The notes below the pieces were generated by a model that did no database searches, had not been told where the DNA came from, and was given only the letters and a program-made list of their open reading frames with translations. 64,000 nucleotides of DNA from Jacaranda mimosifolia (lineage: Eukaryota > Streptophyta > Magnoliopsida > Lamiales > Bignoniaceae): the NCBI GenBank assembly GCA_018894105.1, contig CM032129.1, forward strand, positions 15,688,968 to 15,752,967, read 5' to 3'. Shown piece by piece: positions 46,561 through 57,087 of this stretch (the first letter of the stretch is position 1; every line of letters starts with the position of its first letter). Both the position numbers and the translations under genes were made by a program.

Positions 46561-48855
46561 ATGTAAATAGATATTTACGTTGTTTAATCAGTACCAGCAT
46601 CCATTATATTGCCAAAAGGCAATTATGTATAAGCTCAATTTATTTTGATGGAGTTCAAGTAGTGGCACAAAATGTTTTTCATTTTCTTATTTTTCTTCCT
46701 TACTTCTTCTTATTTGTTTTTTATTATTTTAATTTTTAATATTAATTATAACTTGTTATGTTAATCCACACTATAAAAAATGTTTTATTGTCCCATTGTT
46801 TTCTTTTCTCTTTTTTTTTTTTTTTTGGTTTTTTTAGATAAATGTGAGAAAAAGTTTAATATATTTATGTCAAAGTAAAATTGTAAATGCAGTACTGATT
46901 GTTAATGAAACTAAATTGAAGCACAACTCACAAAGTCAATTTGATAATTTTAACTTGTTCTTGAATTAATTCCAGATCAAGTCAAGCTTCGACTAAATTG
47001 ATGTCAAATTAGCTGCTTTTGGGGAGAGACAAATTTTATTATTGATATCAAATCAGTTGTCGTTATTGTTGGGTTTGTAGGGTGAAAGTGTTTTTTTATG
47101 TAATGTATTATATATATATGTATATTTGTAGTTGGATGATGGGTGTATATATATGTAATAGTTGATATATTATTGTAATAAAATGATGTGTAATTCATTC
47201 AATTGGTGCTTTATTTTAAAATTTATACTTTTATGAATTTATTAAGAAATATTAATTATTTATGAAATTATGATTATATCTTAATTATAAAAAGTCAACA
47301 AATATCATAATTATTGATAAATTTAATTATTGTACATTATTTATAAACTAATTATTGTTTATTCTTAAAATACAATTATTTAACTATATATTATTTAAAA
47401 CTTATGTATAAATAAAACTTAGTTATTTATTTAAATAAAATAATATATTTAAGACTTAATAATAATTCATCAAATTAAAAAAATAAATACTTTTATATTA
47501 TATGAAACTAAAACATCTTAAATTATTTATTAAACAAAAAGCGTAATATTTAATTATATGTAACATATGAAACATAATTAATATATACACACACACACAC
47601 ACACATAATAAGTTATTTAAATAATGAAATAAATTAATTTAATTCATTTAATAAGTTATTTATTTACTTTAACTCATTATTTAGTCAATACATTATTTAA
47701 CAAATAAATTACTCAGTAACAATCAAATTTATCTTTTACTTAATTTTAATTAATTTTCTCGATAAATGTTTTGATTGTATTGATATTAATTTATTAAACT
47801 TAATAGATTATTAAATAAATGTCACATTATAATTAACTTTTTATAATAATTTGAAATAAATGTGAATATTAATATTTAATAAAAATTAATTTTTTTGAAG
47901 AAGATTAATTTATTATATCAAATTAAAACATCTTAAATTATTTATTAAATGAATAAATATAATATTTAATTAAGACATTAAATATTAAATATAACTAATA
48001 CATTATTTAATCAATAAGTAATTTAATTAATTTAATACATTATTTAGTAAATAAATTATTTATTAAATTTAATTAATTTTCTCGACAATTAGTTTAATTA
48101 AATTTGTAAACATTAATTTTAGAATTTTTAAGTAGTAAAATTTTAATATTTTCATTTATGTAAATATATGTGTATATATATGTATATATGATTGAAGTGA
48201 GGGAGTGATAAATGAATGAGTGATGTGAAAGATGGAGTGAGAAAATGAGGGGGTAGGTGTGTTTTTTAGGGTATAAGATTTTTTTCGATGACTTGTGAGG
48301 GATTTTTTGGGTAAAAAATTATAGTGTTTTTGGATAAAGATTGGGAAATGTGACTACATTTTGGAATTTTTTGGGGATTCAAAAAAATTTCTAAAGAATG
48401 TAGGAGAACAAGCCCAAAGATTTTCTGAGGGAGAAGAGATAAAAACCTCCATCGCATTAAAAAATAATACACTCCTTTTTTATTTCAATATATCTTTTTC
48501 CCAATATTTCTTTCTCCCAAACGATTTAACAGGGTAACCCAAGAGAAGGGTAGGGATTTAATTTCACTTTTTGACATCGTGTAGAGCCGCCTCACCATGC
48601 TTGTTTCTTGGTTTTCACTCGTTTTTTCCATCAAAACATTGACACCTAAATTCCAATCCACACCTATTTAATTTTTGACTGTTGTCTCCCTCTATACCAT
48701 TATGAACCCTCTTTTTTATCCTTCCACCGGCATTACATCTTCGTATTATGCATGTTAGTTGATTGCAAAACTTTTTTTTTTAATGCTTTAATTTGCTTTC
48801 GACTAGATTTTCTCAATGGCTGACAAATTGAATACCTAAACTTGTTTTTATTCCT
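46561..48855. other. AT-rich tract with simple repeats, no gene seen
   Basis: Contains a poly(T) run at about 46809-46826, TA/TG-rich repeats near 47110-47160 and 48160-48190, and an (AC)n microsatellite at 47588-47605. 47210-48180 consists almost entirely of A and T with recurring ATTAATTTAAT-like words. No coding signal. Confidence 0.6.
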
Positions 48856-49078
48856 GTAAAATCCTTTTATGTAAATTTAGCCATATATATGGAATTATAG
48901 GTGTAAATTAAGGGGAAATTTTCTTTGGGCCCAGGATTTCTCCATTATTATAATGGGTGTGATCCTAATTATGTTGATGTGAAGATTATGAATTTTGTTT
49001 GTTGTTGCTTGATCATCTAATTATACTTCATGTGTTAATTACATGAGGATAAACAAATTACAACGAGAGAACTTCTAC
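48856..49078 (+). repeat. Direct repeat copy 1 (about 220 bp)
   Basis: Begins GTAAAATCCTTTTATGTAAA and ends near ACAACGAGAGAACTTC. A closely matching copy lies at 50558-50799, 1.7 kb away. No element termini recognised. Confidence 0.85.
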
Positions 49079-50557
49079 CTAGCCATTTTAGTTTCTCTTT
49101 CAATTTAAACTGAAACTGGCATGGCTCTCATATGTAGAAAAATTTAGGATCATTGTTACCCTGGAAGCTTCATAATTGCTTCTTTTTGCTGTCGCTGATC
49201 GATGCATGAGCATATATATTTTTTGACATTGATCTTATAGGGTTGTATATGATTGAAAACTTCCCTCTCCATTCTCTAGCTTCCAGAAATCAATAGAAAT
49301 CACGACTTATATATGTATGATGTTTGTCTCTTGTCCAGCTTTCATTAATAATTCTGGGAATGCCTAGTAATTTCAGTAACCTTAATTTTTAATTACTATT
49401 TTGTTTCATTGAAAATTTTGTTTTGCCAGCAGCATCTAATATTTTATGATAACTTCCCACTCTCAAAATATTGTAGTATTAATTGTGACATTGCAAATTT
49501 CCAGAACCTTCAGTTGCCAAACTCTTTCTTTGTGTAGTTATGCTACTTTCTTAGCCATGATGTATTCCATTTCAAGAATCCAAATACTCACTTTATGGCT
49601 CATGCATATCTATTCCTTGTTTTTAGTTTTTTGTATGCTCTTCAATTTAAGAAGTATGTCTGCTTCTTTTGATTAGTTGACAGTTATAACACACTCACTT
49701 AACGTTATCTTACTTCTTGGGGATACAACTTTAAATAGTCTGGTGAGTTGCTGCATATCTTCTAGGTACTTTATTTGCATTCATAATTTATTATGTATTT
49801 GGTTTTAAAATAATCTTGAAATTTTCCTCTCAACAATTTCCATGTTTCCAGATTTCTTACTTCATTATGCGGACGGGTATTTATGTCAGTGGATTATTCA
49901 TGCATCTGTGTCAATTTGGTAATTGTTATTCCTGTTAGGTTTTTTTCAGTAAAAAAGATACCTTGCTCATGAATTGTTGGTCATTTTTTTTGTTTTAGGT
50001 GGCCATATCCTTTTCTTGACTTTTCATCAGCTCTAGCTCCACTATGGTAAGTATGTTACTTATTAAACAACACAAAATGAATTTTAGATTTCGAGTGATA
50101 GTAGCAGCAGGTTTAACTTTTCCTTTCTAATGGAATATAGAATACCATGCGTTTTTCCTCACTCATCAACAACTTTTTCTCTTACATACATGGATATCTG
50201 AGAACAAATTAAATAGGATTTCACGGTTAGAGCCTGCTGACTATCTTCAATTGGTTAATGTGAGTTCTTCTTGAAGTAGCATAAACACTTTCTCTCTTTC
50301 TCTCTCTCTCAAAATTTCATTCACTAATCCCTTTTATGATATCTCCAATACAATCCCCTACTAGCTAAACAAAATAACTAGTAATTATTGATACAATTAA
50401 AACTAAAAGTAATATTCCAAAATAACTTCCATTATGTTCTTGATTCCACCTCTTGTAGGTGTATCTGAGCAACTCCTATCCTCTATTCTCCAAAATTTAA
50501 TTGGCAAGTACTTGGTGATCGCAGTAATACATCTCTCGTGCATTACTATAAAATCTT

Positions 50558-50799
50558 GTAAAATCCTTTTATGTAAATTTAGCCATATATATGGAATTTT
50601 AGGTGTAAATTAAGGTGGAATTTTATTTGGGCCTAGGGAAATGGTTCAATAAGTTTAGATTTCTCCATTAATATAATGGGTGTGATCCTAATTATGTAGA
50701 TGTAAAGATTATGAATTTTGTTTGTTATTGCTTGATCATCTAATTATGCTTCATGTGTTAATTACATGAGGATAAACGAATTACAACGAGAGGAACTTC
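50558..50799 (+). repeat. Direct repeat copy 2 (about 240 bp)
   Basis: Matches 48856-49078 with a small insertion (GAAATGGTTCAATAAG) in the middle and few substitutions. The copies differ little, so the duplication is younger than most decay around it. Confidence 0.85.
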
Positions 50800-51111
50800 C
50801 ATTAGTAAAGATATATATTTTGGGTATTAAATCTTTGTTTGTTATCCTCATGGAATCAATTACATAAGGATAGATCTGTGTGTGTGTATATATATATATG
50901 AAAGTGATATAGATAAAATTGAATATATTTGTGAACATATAATATTAATTGATATCATATTAGTTATACTTGTATGCTAAATATATATGATTGTGTATTA
51001 GTTGTGCTATGCTTTTATAATATATTACCTTAGCTCTTTGCAACACTCAAAGACTTAAAACTCTAGACATTTTTATTTCTATAAAAAAGATTTCCCTTTT
51101 CAAAGAAAAAC
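50800..51111. other. AT-rich spacer with (TG)n(TA)n microsatellite
   Basis: GTGTGTGTGTATATATATATAT at about 50878-50899. No coding signal. Confidence 0.6.
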
Positions 51112-51320
51112 TTTCTATTAGATAATTTACTAGGTCATAATGTTTAGTTTGATGTGAGATGTAACAAGGTCAAGATTTCCCTTTTATTCCATCTATCCAT
51201 ACTTAAAGGTGACTTTGTTTCTATTAGATAATTTGCTAGGTAATACTATTTAGTTTAGTGTGAGACATAACAAAGTCAAGATTGCTCTTTTATTCTAATC
51301 ATCTATATTTAAAGTTGACT
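51112..51320 (+). repeat. 106-bp tandem duplication
   Basis: TTTCTATTAGATAATTT at 51112 recurs at 51218. Both copies continue with GCTAGG/ACTAGG, TTTAGTTT, GTGAGA, AACAA-GTCAAGATT and TTTAAAG-TGACT. About 80 percent alike by eye. Confidence 0.8.
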
Positions 51321-51444
51321 CTTTGTCTGTATGAGGGGAAGAATTTCAATAATCCTTGGTGAGACTAACTTTGTGCCTTTATATGATCATGACTCTCCTT
51401 CCATTAGTTCTTACTTTGACTTCCTATTTAATGATGTCCTTTTC

Positions 51445-51515
51445 AGGTTAGGGATGGCAACAAGAAGGTTTGAGGTAGATTATCACTCAACCCGAACCCG
51501 GCCCACATATATTTT
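51445..51515. mobile_element. Possible hAT-MITE remnant
   Basis: GGTTAGGGATGGCAACAAG followed by CCCGAACCCGGCCCACA resembles one end of the GGGATGGCAA...CCCG family seen intact at 41365-42014. No matching second end; it sits in an intron of the ANTH remnant. Confidence 0.35.
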
Positions 51516-51519
51516 ATAG

Positions 51520-52404
51520 TCTCCCAACCTGCTCCCTTGCAACAACTTTTTCCTTGCCTTCTTGCTTGCCAAGTATAGAATTGGCAGTTAATTGGTGGGG
51601 ATTTTTTAGGCTTTGGTGACACATATCTCTAAGATCATTTTGTTCAAGTCTGTTGGCCCAAAAAAAATTTATGTTTGTAAGTCACAAGATATGTTGATTG
51701 CCTAATATTATGTAGCCAATTGGAACAGCTTGATATAATTTCATAATTCGGTATGCCCTTTCAATTGTGAGTAGTTATTAACTTTTCTTTCCATTATTCT
51801 TTCCATGGAGACTAATAAATAATTTGGTTATAGTTGATACTTTATAATTTTTTATTTCAGGTTGCAGGAGAAAGTGTGAGGCTTTATGTGGGAAGTGTAC
51901 TTATTTTGGTTGATAAGGTTTAGAGGAGTTTTCATATATTTCAATCATAAGTCAAGTATTTCTCCATTAGAAATAACAATAACTTCTATGCTTAACAATA
52001 TTTTGAGATGCAATGCCGAGATGTTGTCAGGACTTTGAAATCTATTGGAAGGTAGTGGAACAAGCAATGTTTTGTGTATATCAATATGTTGTGCAAGTAT
52101 GCGCGGCTCTTAACATTATAGGTCTATTCTAACACTGCTACACATGTTGCTGCAGGCTAAGAGATTCTCTGAGTTCTTTGAGATATGCAGGGGCCTTGAA
52201 TTTAGAGAAAGGCAAAAGACATCAAAATTGAATAGATAAACCATTTTACTTTCACATTTTCATTGTTCTGTTGTTTCTTCATGATTTCCTTACATTTTAG
52301 TATTTATTGTTTTTTTCACTCTTTTCTTTTGCATGGTTAATTAACTGTAGCCCCCAGCATCATATTTACTAGTCATGGTAGAGTATGTAAAGGATGTCCC
52401 ATAA
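51520..52404 (+). pseudogene. ANTH-domain clathrin-assembly protein gene remnant (AP180/CALM-like)
   Basis: Six consecutive exon pieces read as the second half of an ANTH domain, the PIP2- and clathrin-binding module of endocytic adaptor proteins. E1 51520-51572: LP then, after an extra C, LQQLFPCLLACQ. E2 51716-51766: PIGTA*YNFIIRYALSI (TGA at 51731-51733). E3 51861-51917: VAGESVRLYVGSVLILVDK. E4 52002-52066: FEMQCRDVVRTL, then I-Y-W-K-V-V-E-Q-A after a 1-base deletion. E5 52156-52235: AKRFSEFFEICRGLEF, then QK..IKIE and TAG. E6 52351-52404: PPASYLLVMVEYVKDVP and TAA. The blocks match, in order, the family signatures ESFKLY, LVDKFFEM, SEFFEICR, IKIEQPPASF and MEEYVKDAP. E1-E2 and E2-E3 introns have canonical GT/AG ends (51573 gtatag...tgtag 51715; 51767 gtgagt...ttcag 51860); E5 and E6 follow TGCAG and TGTAG. 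The N-terminal ANTH half and C-terminal tail were not found. Introns show it was copied or left at DNA level. Two stops and two indels make it a pseudogene. Confidence 0.78.
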
Positions 52405-53900
52405 ACATTAACGCTTCACTAGACAGCTGTATGTGTTAATGCCTAAATTCATATAAAGCATTAAAATATTTATACATATGATTGCCTGGTGCTTGTGTAT
52501 ACACAAGATATTTTGGGTCTCAATAGCCTTGCTTCCAGATTTTTGATCAAGGTGCTGAAGGTTAAATTTTTTGGAGCTCAAATATTATGTTGGAACTTGT
52601 TTTTATTTTGATCAAAATATGTTGAAAGAAGGACTCGATAGTAGCACCAGGGTATTTTAGTTGCTGGAAATTTGTTTAATTATTGGAAAACTGCTAGAAT
52701 GGGGTATCAAAATTGTGTGTTTTCTCTCCTGGTTCTGTTGAGCTAGTTGAAGATCATGCTTCTGCTAAGCTGAATTACGTGATTCTAGTGTTTTCTTATC
52801 CTGTAGCTACTGGGTTGAATTCTGTGGTTTTGGTGTTATGTCAATGGTGATGTGGTTACTCTGGGTCCTTATAACGTGTTTTCATCAAGTTGTTGTGGTT
52901 AATTTTCTCTTTGGTAGTTAAGCTGTGAACCTGTTATATGTCGTTGGTAAAGTACTTCTGTTGTTTGGCATTTTTTGGTTATGCCTATAACTTGTCATCA
53001 ATCCCTATATGTTCATTCTGGAAATGACTTAGTTATTGGGAATGGAATTGAGTGGGTCTGAGTTTGATTGTAATGTTATGTGAATTCTTGTAGGTCTTTT
53101 GATTTTGTTGGGAAAGGGGACTTTAGCTTTTCAAGTTATCATGCTCCTACTCGGGTTGCCTCTATTTAGATTTTATGATTTGTATAAATTATGTGTTTCA
53201 AGTTGGAATTTCCCTTGCTGATCTTGCTAGTGTTGTTATTTTGGAATTTGGGACTTGAAGTACGAACTTTGCTTAACTCCTGTTTTGGGAACTTTGATAG
53301 CTTAGAATTTTACCTCTTTTTTGCAGCAAGAGTCACACTATCTTTCAAAGTCTTATGAATTTTCACTAAATTTGTTTCTGTGATAATTTGAATGCTATGG
53401 TGTATAGAATTTTGCTGTTCATAACAGCTTCATATAATTGTTGCTTTGGATATGATTTTCTGCTATTAGCTATGAATTTTGCTACAATTCTTGTGGCATG
53501 CAGAACTTTAAATTTTGTTGCTATACAAGTGGTGTTTTGTTGCTGAATTGGATAAAATTTAGATGTTTTATGCAACAAAATATGGTCCAGTTGCTTTTAT
53601 TGCTATGCATTATGGATGCAGATAATGTTGCTGCTTTCTTTTGTAGTAGATCTTACTATTCATAACTTTATGGTTTAGGCATGAAGGTCCTCATTGGATA
53701 AGGGGCTGAAAATTGATGGCAGATTTACTACAAGAAGGATTTTGTCGACATTCTTTTTGAAGGGCAAAGGATTTGGTTAAAATTGTTTCTTTTTGCTGGA
53801 ATGAAGATTTGTTCTTGGTCTCTCTGGGCGTCTCTTGCAGTGCTTGAGAAGGGTTGCAATCTTATGTAATTTAATTTATTTTCATTTTTTATTTTTCTTC
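52405..53900. other. Unassigned sequence downstream of ANTH remnant
   Basis: Less AT-rich than the tract to its left and rich in TTGTTG/TTGCTG words. No open frame with recognisable motifs. It could hold 3' introns or non-coding parts of the ANTH gene or transposon interior; I cannot tell which. Confidence 0.35.
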
Positions 53901-54039
53901 TTATTTTCCTCTAAGGGAGGTAAGTTAGCAATATTTCAAAAATATTGTAAGGGAAGTAAGTACTTCCTTATTTTTATTTGGAACAAGTACTCTAATCAAT
54001 TGTTATCCCATTTTGATCTTTAATATATTCTGAATCTAT

Positions 54040-54737
54040 TCCAACTCAAAATTGTTTGGCAATTATTTATTAGCTTAAAAGTACTTACTAGCAATCATTT
54101 CAAGTTACTTTTACAGCCACTATTTGGTTGCTAAAATATACAATTAGCAACCAATTGAAATCATTTCTCAAATTAGCATTTAGTTTCTAATAAGTAATAT
54201 ATTAGCAACTAGTAGCTATACTTTTGGTCACTAAATAATAAAAAATGCAATAAATCTTGCAACAATATTAAAATTATTGCAACCAATTATTTTGTCACTA
54301 AAACATACTCTTTAGCAATTACGTTTTATCGTCGCAATATGGTCACTAAAACATGTTAAATAAAACAAGAATTGTAACTATCTAAAGATCATTATAATTG
54401 CTAATTTAATTTCCAAAGAATCAATTTTTACCAAGCAAAAGATGTGGTTATTGTATGCATACCTATGACAACCATGTTAATGTTATAGTGACCACAAACT
54501 TTTACATTGGCAAGTGAAAAATATGTTGCTGATTATTCCATCCTTACTAACCGTTATTGGATGGTCACTAAACATGTATTTTCAACGTTGAAGTTAAGAA
54601 CTCGTCATTTAGCACTTTTAATAGCTACAATGTTGTGACCACCTGTGACCATCGCTGGTCACTATAAGTTTTAGCGACCATTTTTTTACTTTTAACAACT
54701 AAAAACAATGATCGCTGAAACCATTTTTCTTGTAGTG
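54040..54737 (-). mobile_element. CACTA (En/Spm)-type transposon terminus with subterminal repeats
   Basis: The right end read inward is CACTACAAGAAAAATGG at 54737-54721, the standard CACTA-superfamily terminal motif. Inside it lie about a dozen short words in both orientations, such as GGTCACTAAA, TTAGCAACCAA, TTAGCAACTAG and TTTAGCGACC, as expected of subterminal transposase-binding repeats. One pair (TTAGCGACCAT near 54672 and ATGATCGCTGA near 54709) is inverted. The partner end is not identified within the window. Confidence 0.75.
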
Positions 54738-55468
54738 AATTTCATTTGAAATCTTCATTTCATCTAATGAAATGTCATCCAAATAAATTCTAATGCCACA
54801 TCAAATAAACATTTCATTTGAATTTTTCCTCAAAAATTAATTCTTCATTTTATTTAAATATTTAATTAAATTAAACACTTTAATTTAATTAATCATATTT
54901 TGACTTAACTCTTAGTCAATTTGCTTAACACTTTAAGCAAGTCATTATTAACTTAACACTTTAAGTTAACTTGACCAATTGATAGTCATGTGGCACCAAA
55001 TAATTAACTCCTTAACTAATTGTTCTTAATCTAACTCCTCAAATTGATTAGATCAATTGAACAATTAAATTAATCAAAATAAAAATGACTACAATCGTCT
55101 ACCTCCAAAATCAATCATGAAGAAATTTCTTTAACTCTTATAAAATTCGCCTTCATCTAGTAGGATTTGCAATTGGCTTTTGTGTGTGACCCATTAGGCT
55201 CTACCATTCATTGAACATGGGCTCATAACTCTTTGCGACTTATAGACTATCAAATATTCACATTAGTTTAAACTTCTTTAAACGAATAACTCAATTCAAT
55301 TAATCTCCATCAATTGAAGAGTACCTAATCTCCATGGTCGATGTCCAACCTCAAGTCCATGGAGCCCAACTAATTGGCCGAAATGAATGCTTTTGGAGAA
55401 CCATTCTAGCTCTATGCGTACTATACAAATACAGTCATTCCGTCTTCTATCTCCTGAAAGAGTCCTAG
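54738..55468 (-). repeat. Copia LTR fragment (about 730 bp)
   Basis: Aligns with about 40205-40905 of the LTR at 39537-42374, same strand, ending in CTCCTGAAAGAGTCCTAG. Cut on the left by the CACTA end and on the right by the LARD-like element. It could be the 5' LTR of the minus copy whose gag ends at 45888. Confidence 0.85.
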
Positions 55469-55469
55469 C

Positions 55470-57074
55470 TATCAAGGATAGAATCTATCTTACAACGGTG
55501 CACTCATCTGTCTGTGATGGAATCTTAGGTTCCACCCAACCTTCAATCTGCCAAAGTCCATCTCGAGTCTAAATCATGACCCGTTACACATTGCAGCCGA
55601 GTAGCTTACTAGCATAAACATCTGAACGCTTTATAGTACTAGCGTATTTGCCTATTTCGAATGCCCACAATCGCTGGAGGCTTGCATTTGTCACGCCGAG
55701 CATGTTTTCTCAATGGTCCCCAACTAGCTAGCATGTATGTTCTCAATCTTGGGTGCCTTACGTGCATCTCTTGATGGCAAATGAGCAATCTCACTCTATC
55801 TCGCCATTGAGGATCTCTCGTGTGCTCACAATGCAATCCTCATACTCGTTACTCGCTCAGAGCGCTTAGGCCATGCCATAGCGCCATTCGTTTGTGCCTC
55901 GCTCAACTAGGGCCACATGTAAGTCTAAAGCTTATGTGTGATGTGCCATCATCTTATATTAGTCCCACACAGAGCATTAGACATCATTTCCCATGCACTA
56001 GCAACTTGCCTCAACTTGCCTACTATGCGGCATCACCCAACGACTGCATGTCTTAAGCCAACGAACCCCCAAAATAAGGCTAGAACCTATGGTGCGTACT
56101 TTGCGAGTTAGTTCACGAGAAGTTTGGGTGTTGTCTCAATCACTCAATCAGCCTAGTGATGTTACCCCATAATTTTTGAAGCCCGCGAGGCAAATAGCAT
56201 TTTTGCCTTGGAACCTGTCAGCACACTCCTAGACCCAACGTGAGCTCTTCTAGCTCCACGTCACCGTTCGGTTCCCAACTCGTCCGGGGACTCTAAATAC
56301 TCCTATGAGATGTCTAAAGCTTGCCCTTGAAGGATCCCCTCTTCTCCAAGGAGTTGCTTGCCTGGTGTCGTTACAGCACAGGGAGGACTGGCCGATGCCT
56401 ACCACTGCATGCCCACCGTCCTTCAGATATGCATGTCCCCCTTATAGTAGGCTTAAAAAAGATAACTACTTTTCCCATAGTAGATGTTGAATACCGGGGA
56501 TGCATACATTTTCGTAACTCCCTATCATGATGTCCAAATCACTTGCCACTTGAACTGATGGAAAGCCCTCGACTTATAACTCTGCAAAGTTCTAGCCCCG
56601 TCTGATTTTCCATGCAATAGGAATTGCCTTCGCAATACATTGGAATTACAATAATGGTACGACACTACCACATTCTAAAGATCTTCACCATTTCTTGTCC
56701 AAACAGAACCGTCTACTGGTGAAACATGGTGGGAACCAACACTATAACTAATACCCCACAAAAATAGTTTCACAAAAATCCAACTCCAAAGCCATCTACT
56801 CAATGCATCTTTATGATACCTGTACGCAGGAGGTCATTCTTGGTCGCCCTTAATGTTCAGTGCCCAAACGAACACGGAATTACTTCAAACTTTGTGGGAA
56901 GCATCCTCATAACTTAGGGAATATGCCATTAAAATAGTTTTGCAATTCACACCTCATAAGTATCTTTGCTCATGGGCTGTTTCCTCCCTACCACGCTAGC
57001 CAACGTTGCCTTGTCGCTCCTAATGCCTCCTCAAGTCACAGTCACCACTCTATTCCGAGGTGCGACCCGTGACA
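55470..57074 (-). repeat. LTR (3') of a LARD-like element, about 1.6 kb
   Basis: Homologous over about 1.3 kb to 58922-60258. Minus strand begins TGTCACGGGTCGCACCTC at 57074, directly after a purine tract. The left boundary lies within 55469-55475. Unrelated to the copia LTRs and less AT-rich. The short open frames inside are not matched by coding features. Confidence 0.82.
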
Positions 57075-57087
57075 TTCTCCCCAACTT
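57075..57087 (-). other. Polypurine tract of LARD-like element
   Basis: Minus strand AAGTTGGGGAGAA immediately before TGTCACGGG. Confidence 0.75.

Larger units (their letters stand above)
45889..54737. mobile_element. 8.85-kb non-copia block with CACTA-type right end
   Basis: This block separates the truncated gag (45888) from a copia LTR fragment (54738-55468) of the same orientation. Its right end is a CACTA-type terminus. No matching left terminus is found at 45889, so the left side is truncated or the block is composite. It contains a MITE, an AT-rich tract, duplications and an ANTH gene remnant, described separately. I saw no CACTA transposase frame. Treating the whole block as one transposon is inference. 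Confidence 0.4.

Noticed and set aside
46766..46785. CACTATAAAAAATG as an alternative CACTA end
   Set aside because: Diverges from the right terminus after five bases and lacks subterminal repeats.
49446..49676. 76-codon open frame as an upstream ANTH exon
   Set aside because: The translation does not match the N-terminal ANTH half and there are no splice sites around a conserved block.
53727..53745. ACTACAAGAAGGATTTTG as left end of the CACTA element
   Set aside because: Only about ten bases match the terminus, the first C is missing, no subterminal repeats follow, and flanking trinucleotides do not match AAT.
55469..55475. 5-bp target duplication of the LARD-like element
   Set aside because: CCTAG on the left has no equal on the right, where the LTR is cut by the copia insertion, so it cannot be tested inside this window.
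55639..56530. Several 60-80-codon open frames on both strands
   Set aside because: They lie in an LTR of the LARD-like element; the sister LTR does not preserve the frames.
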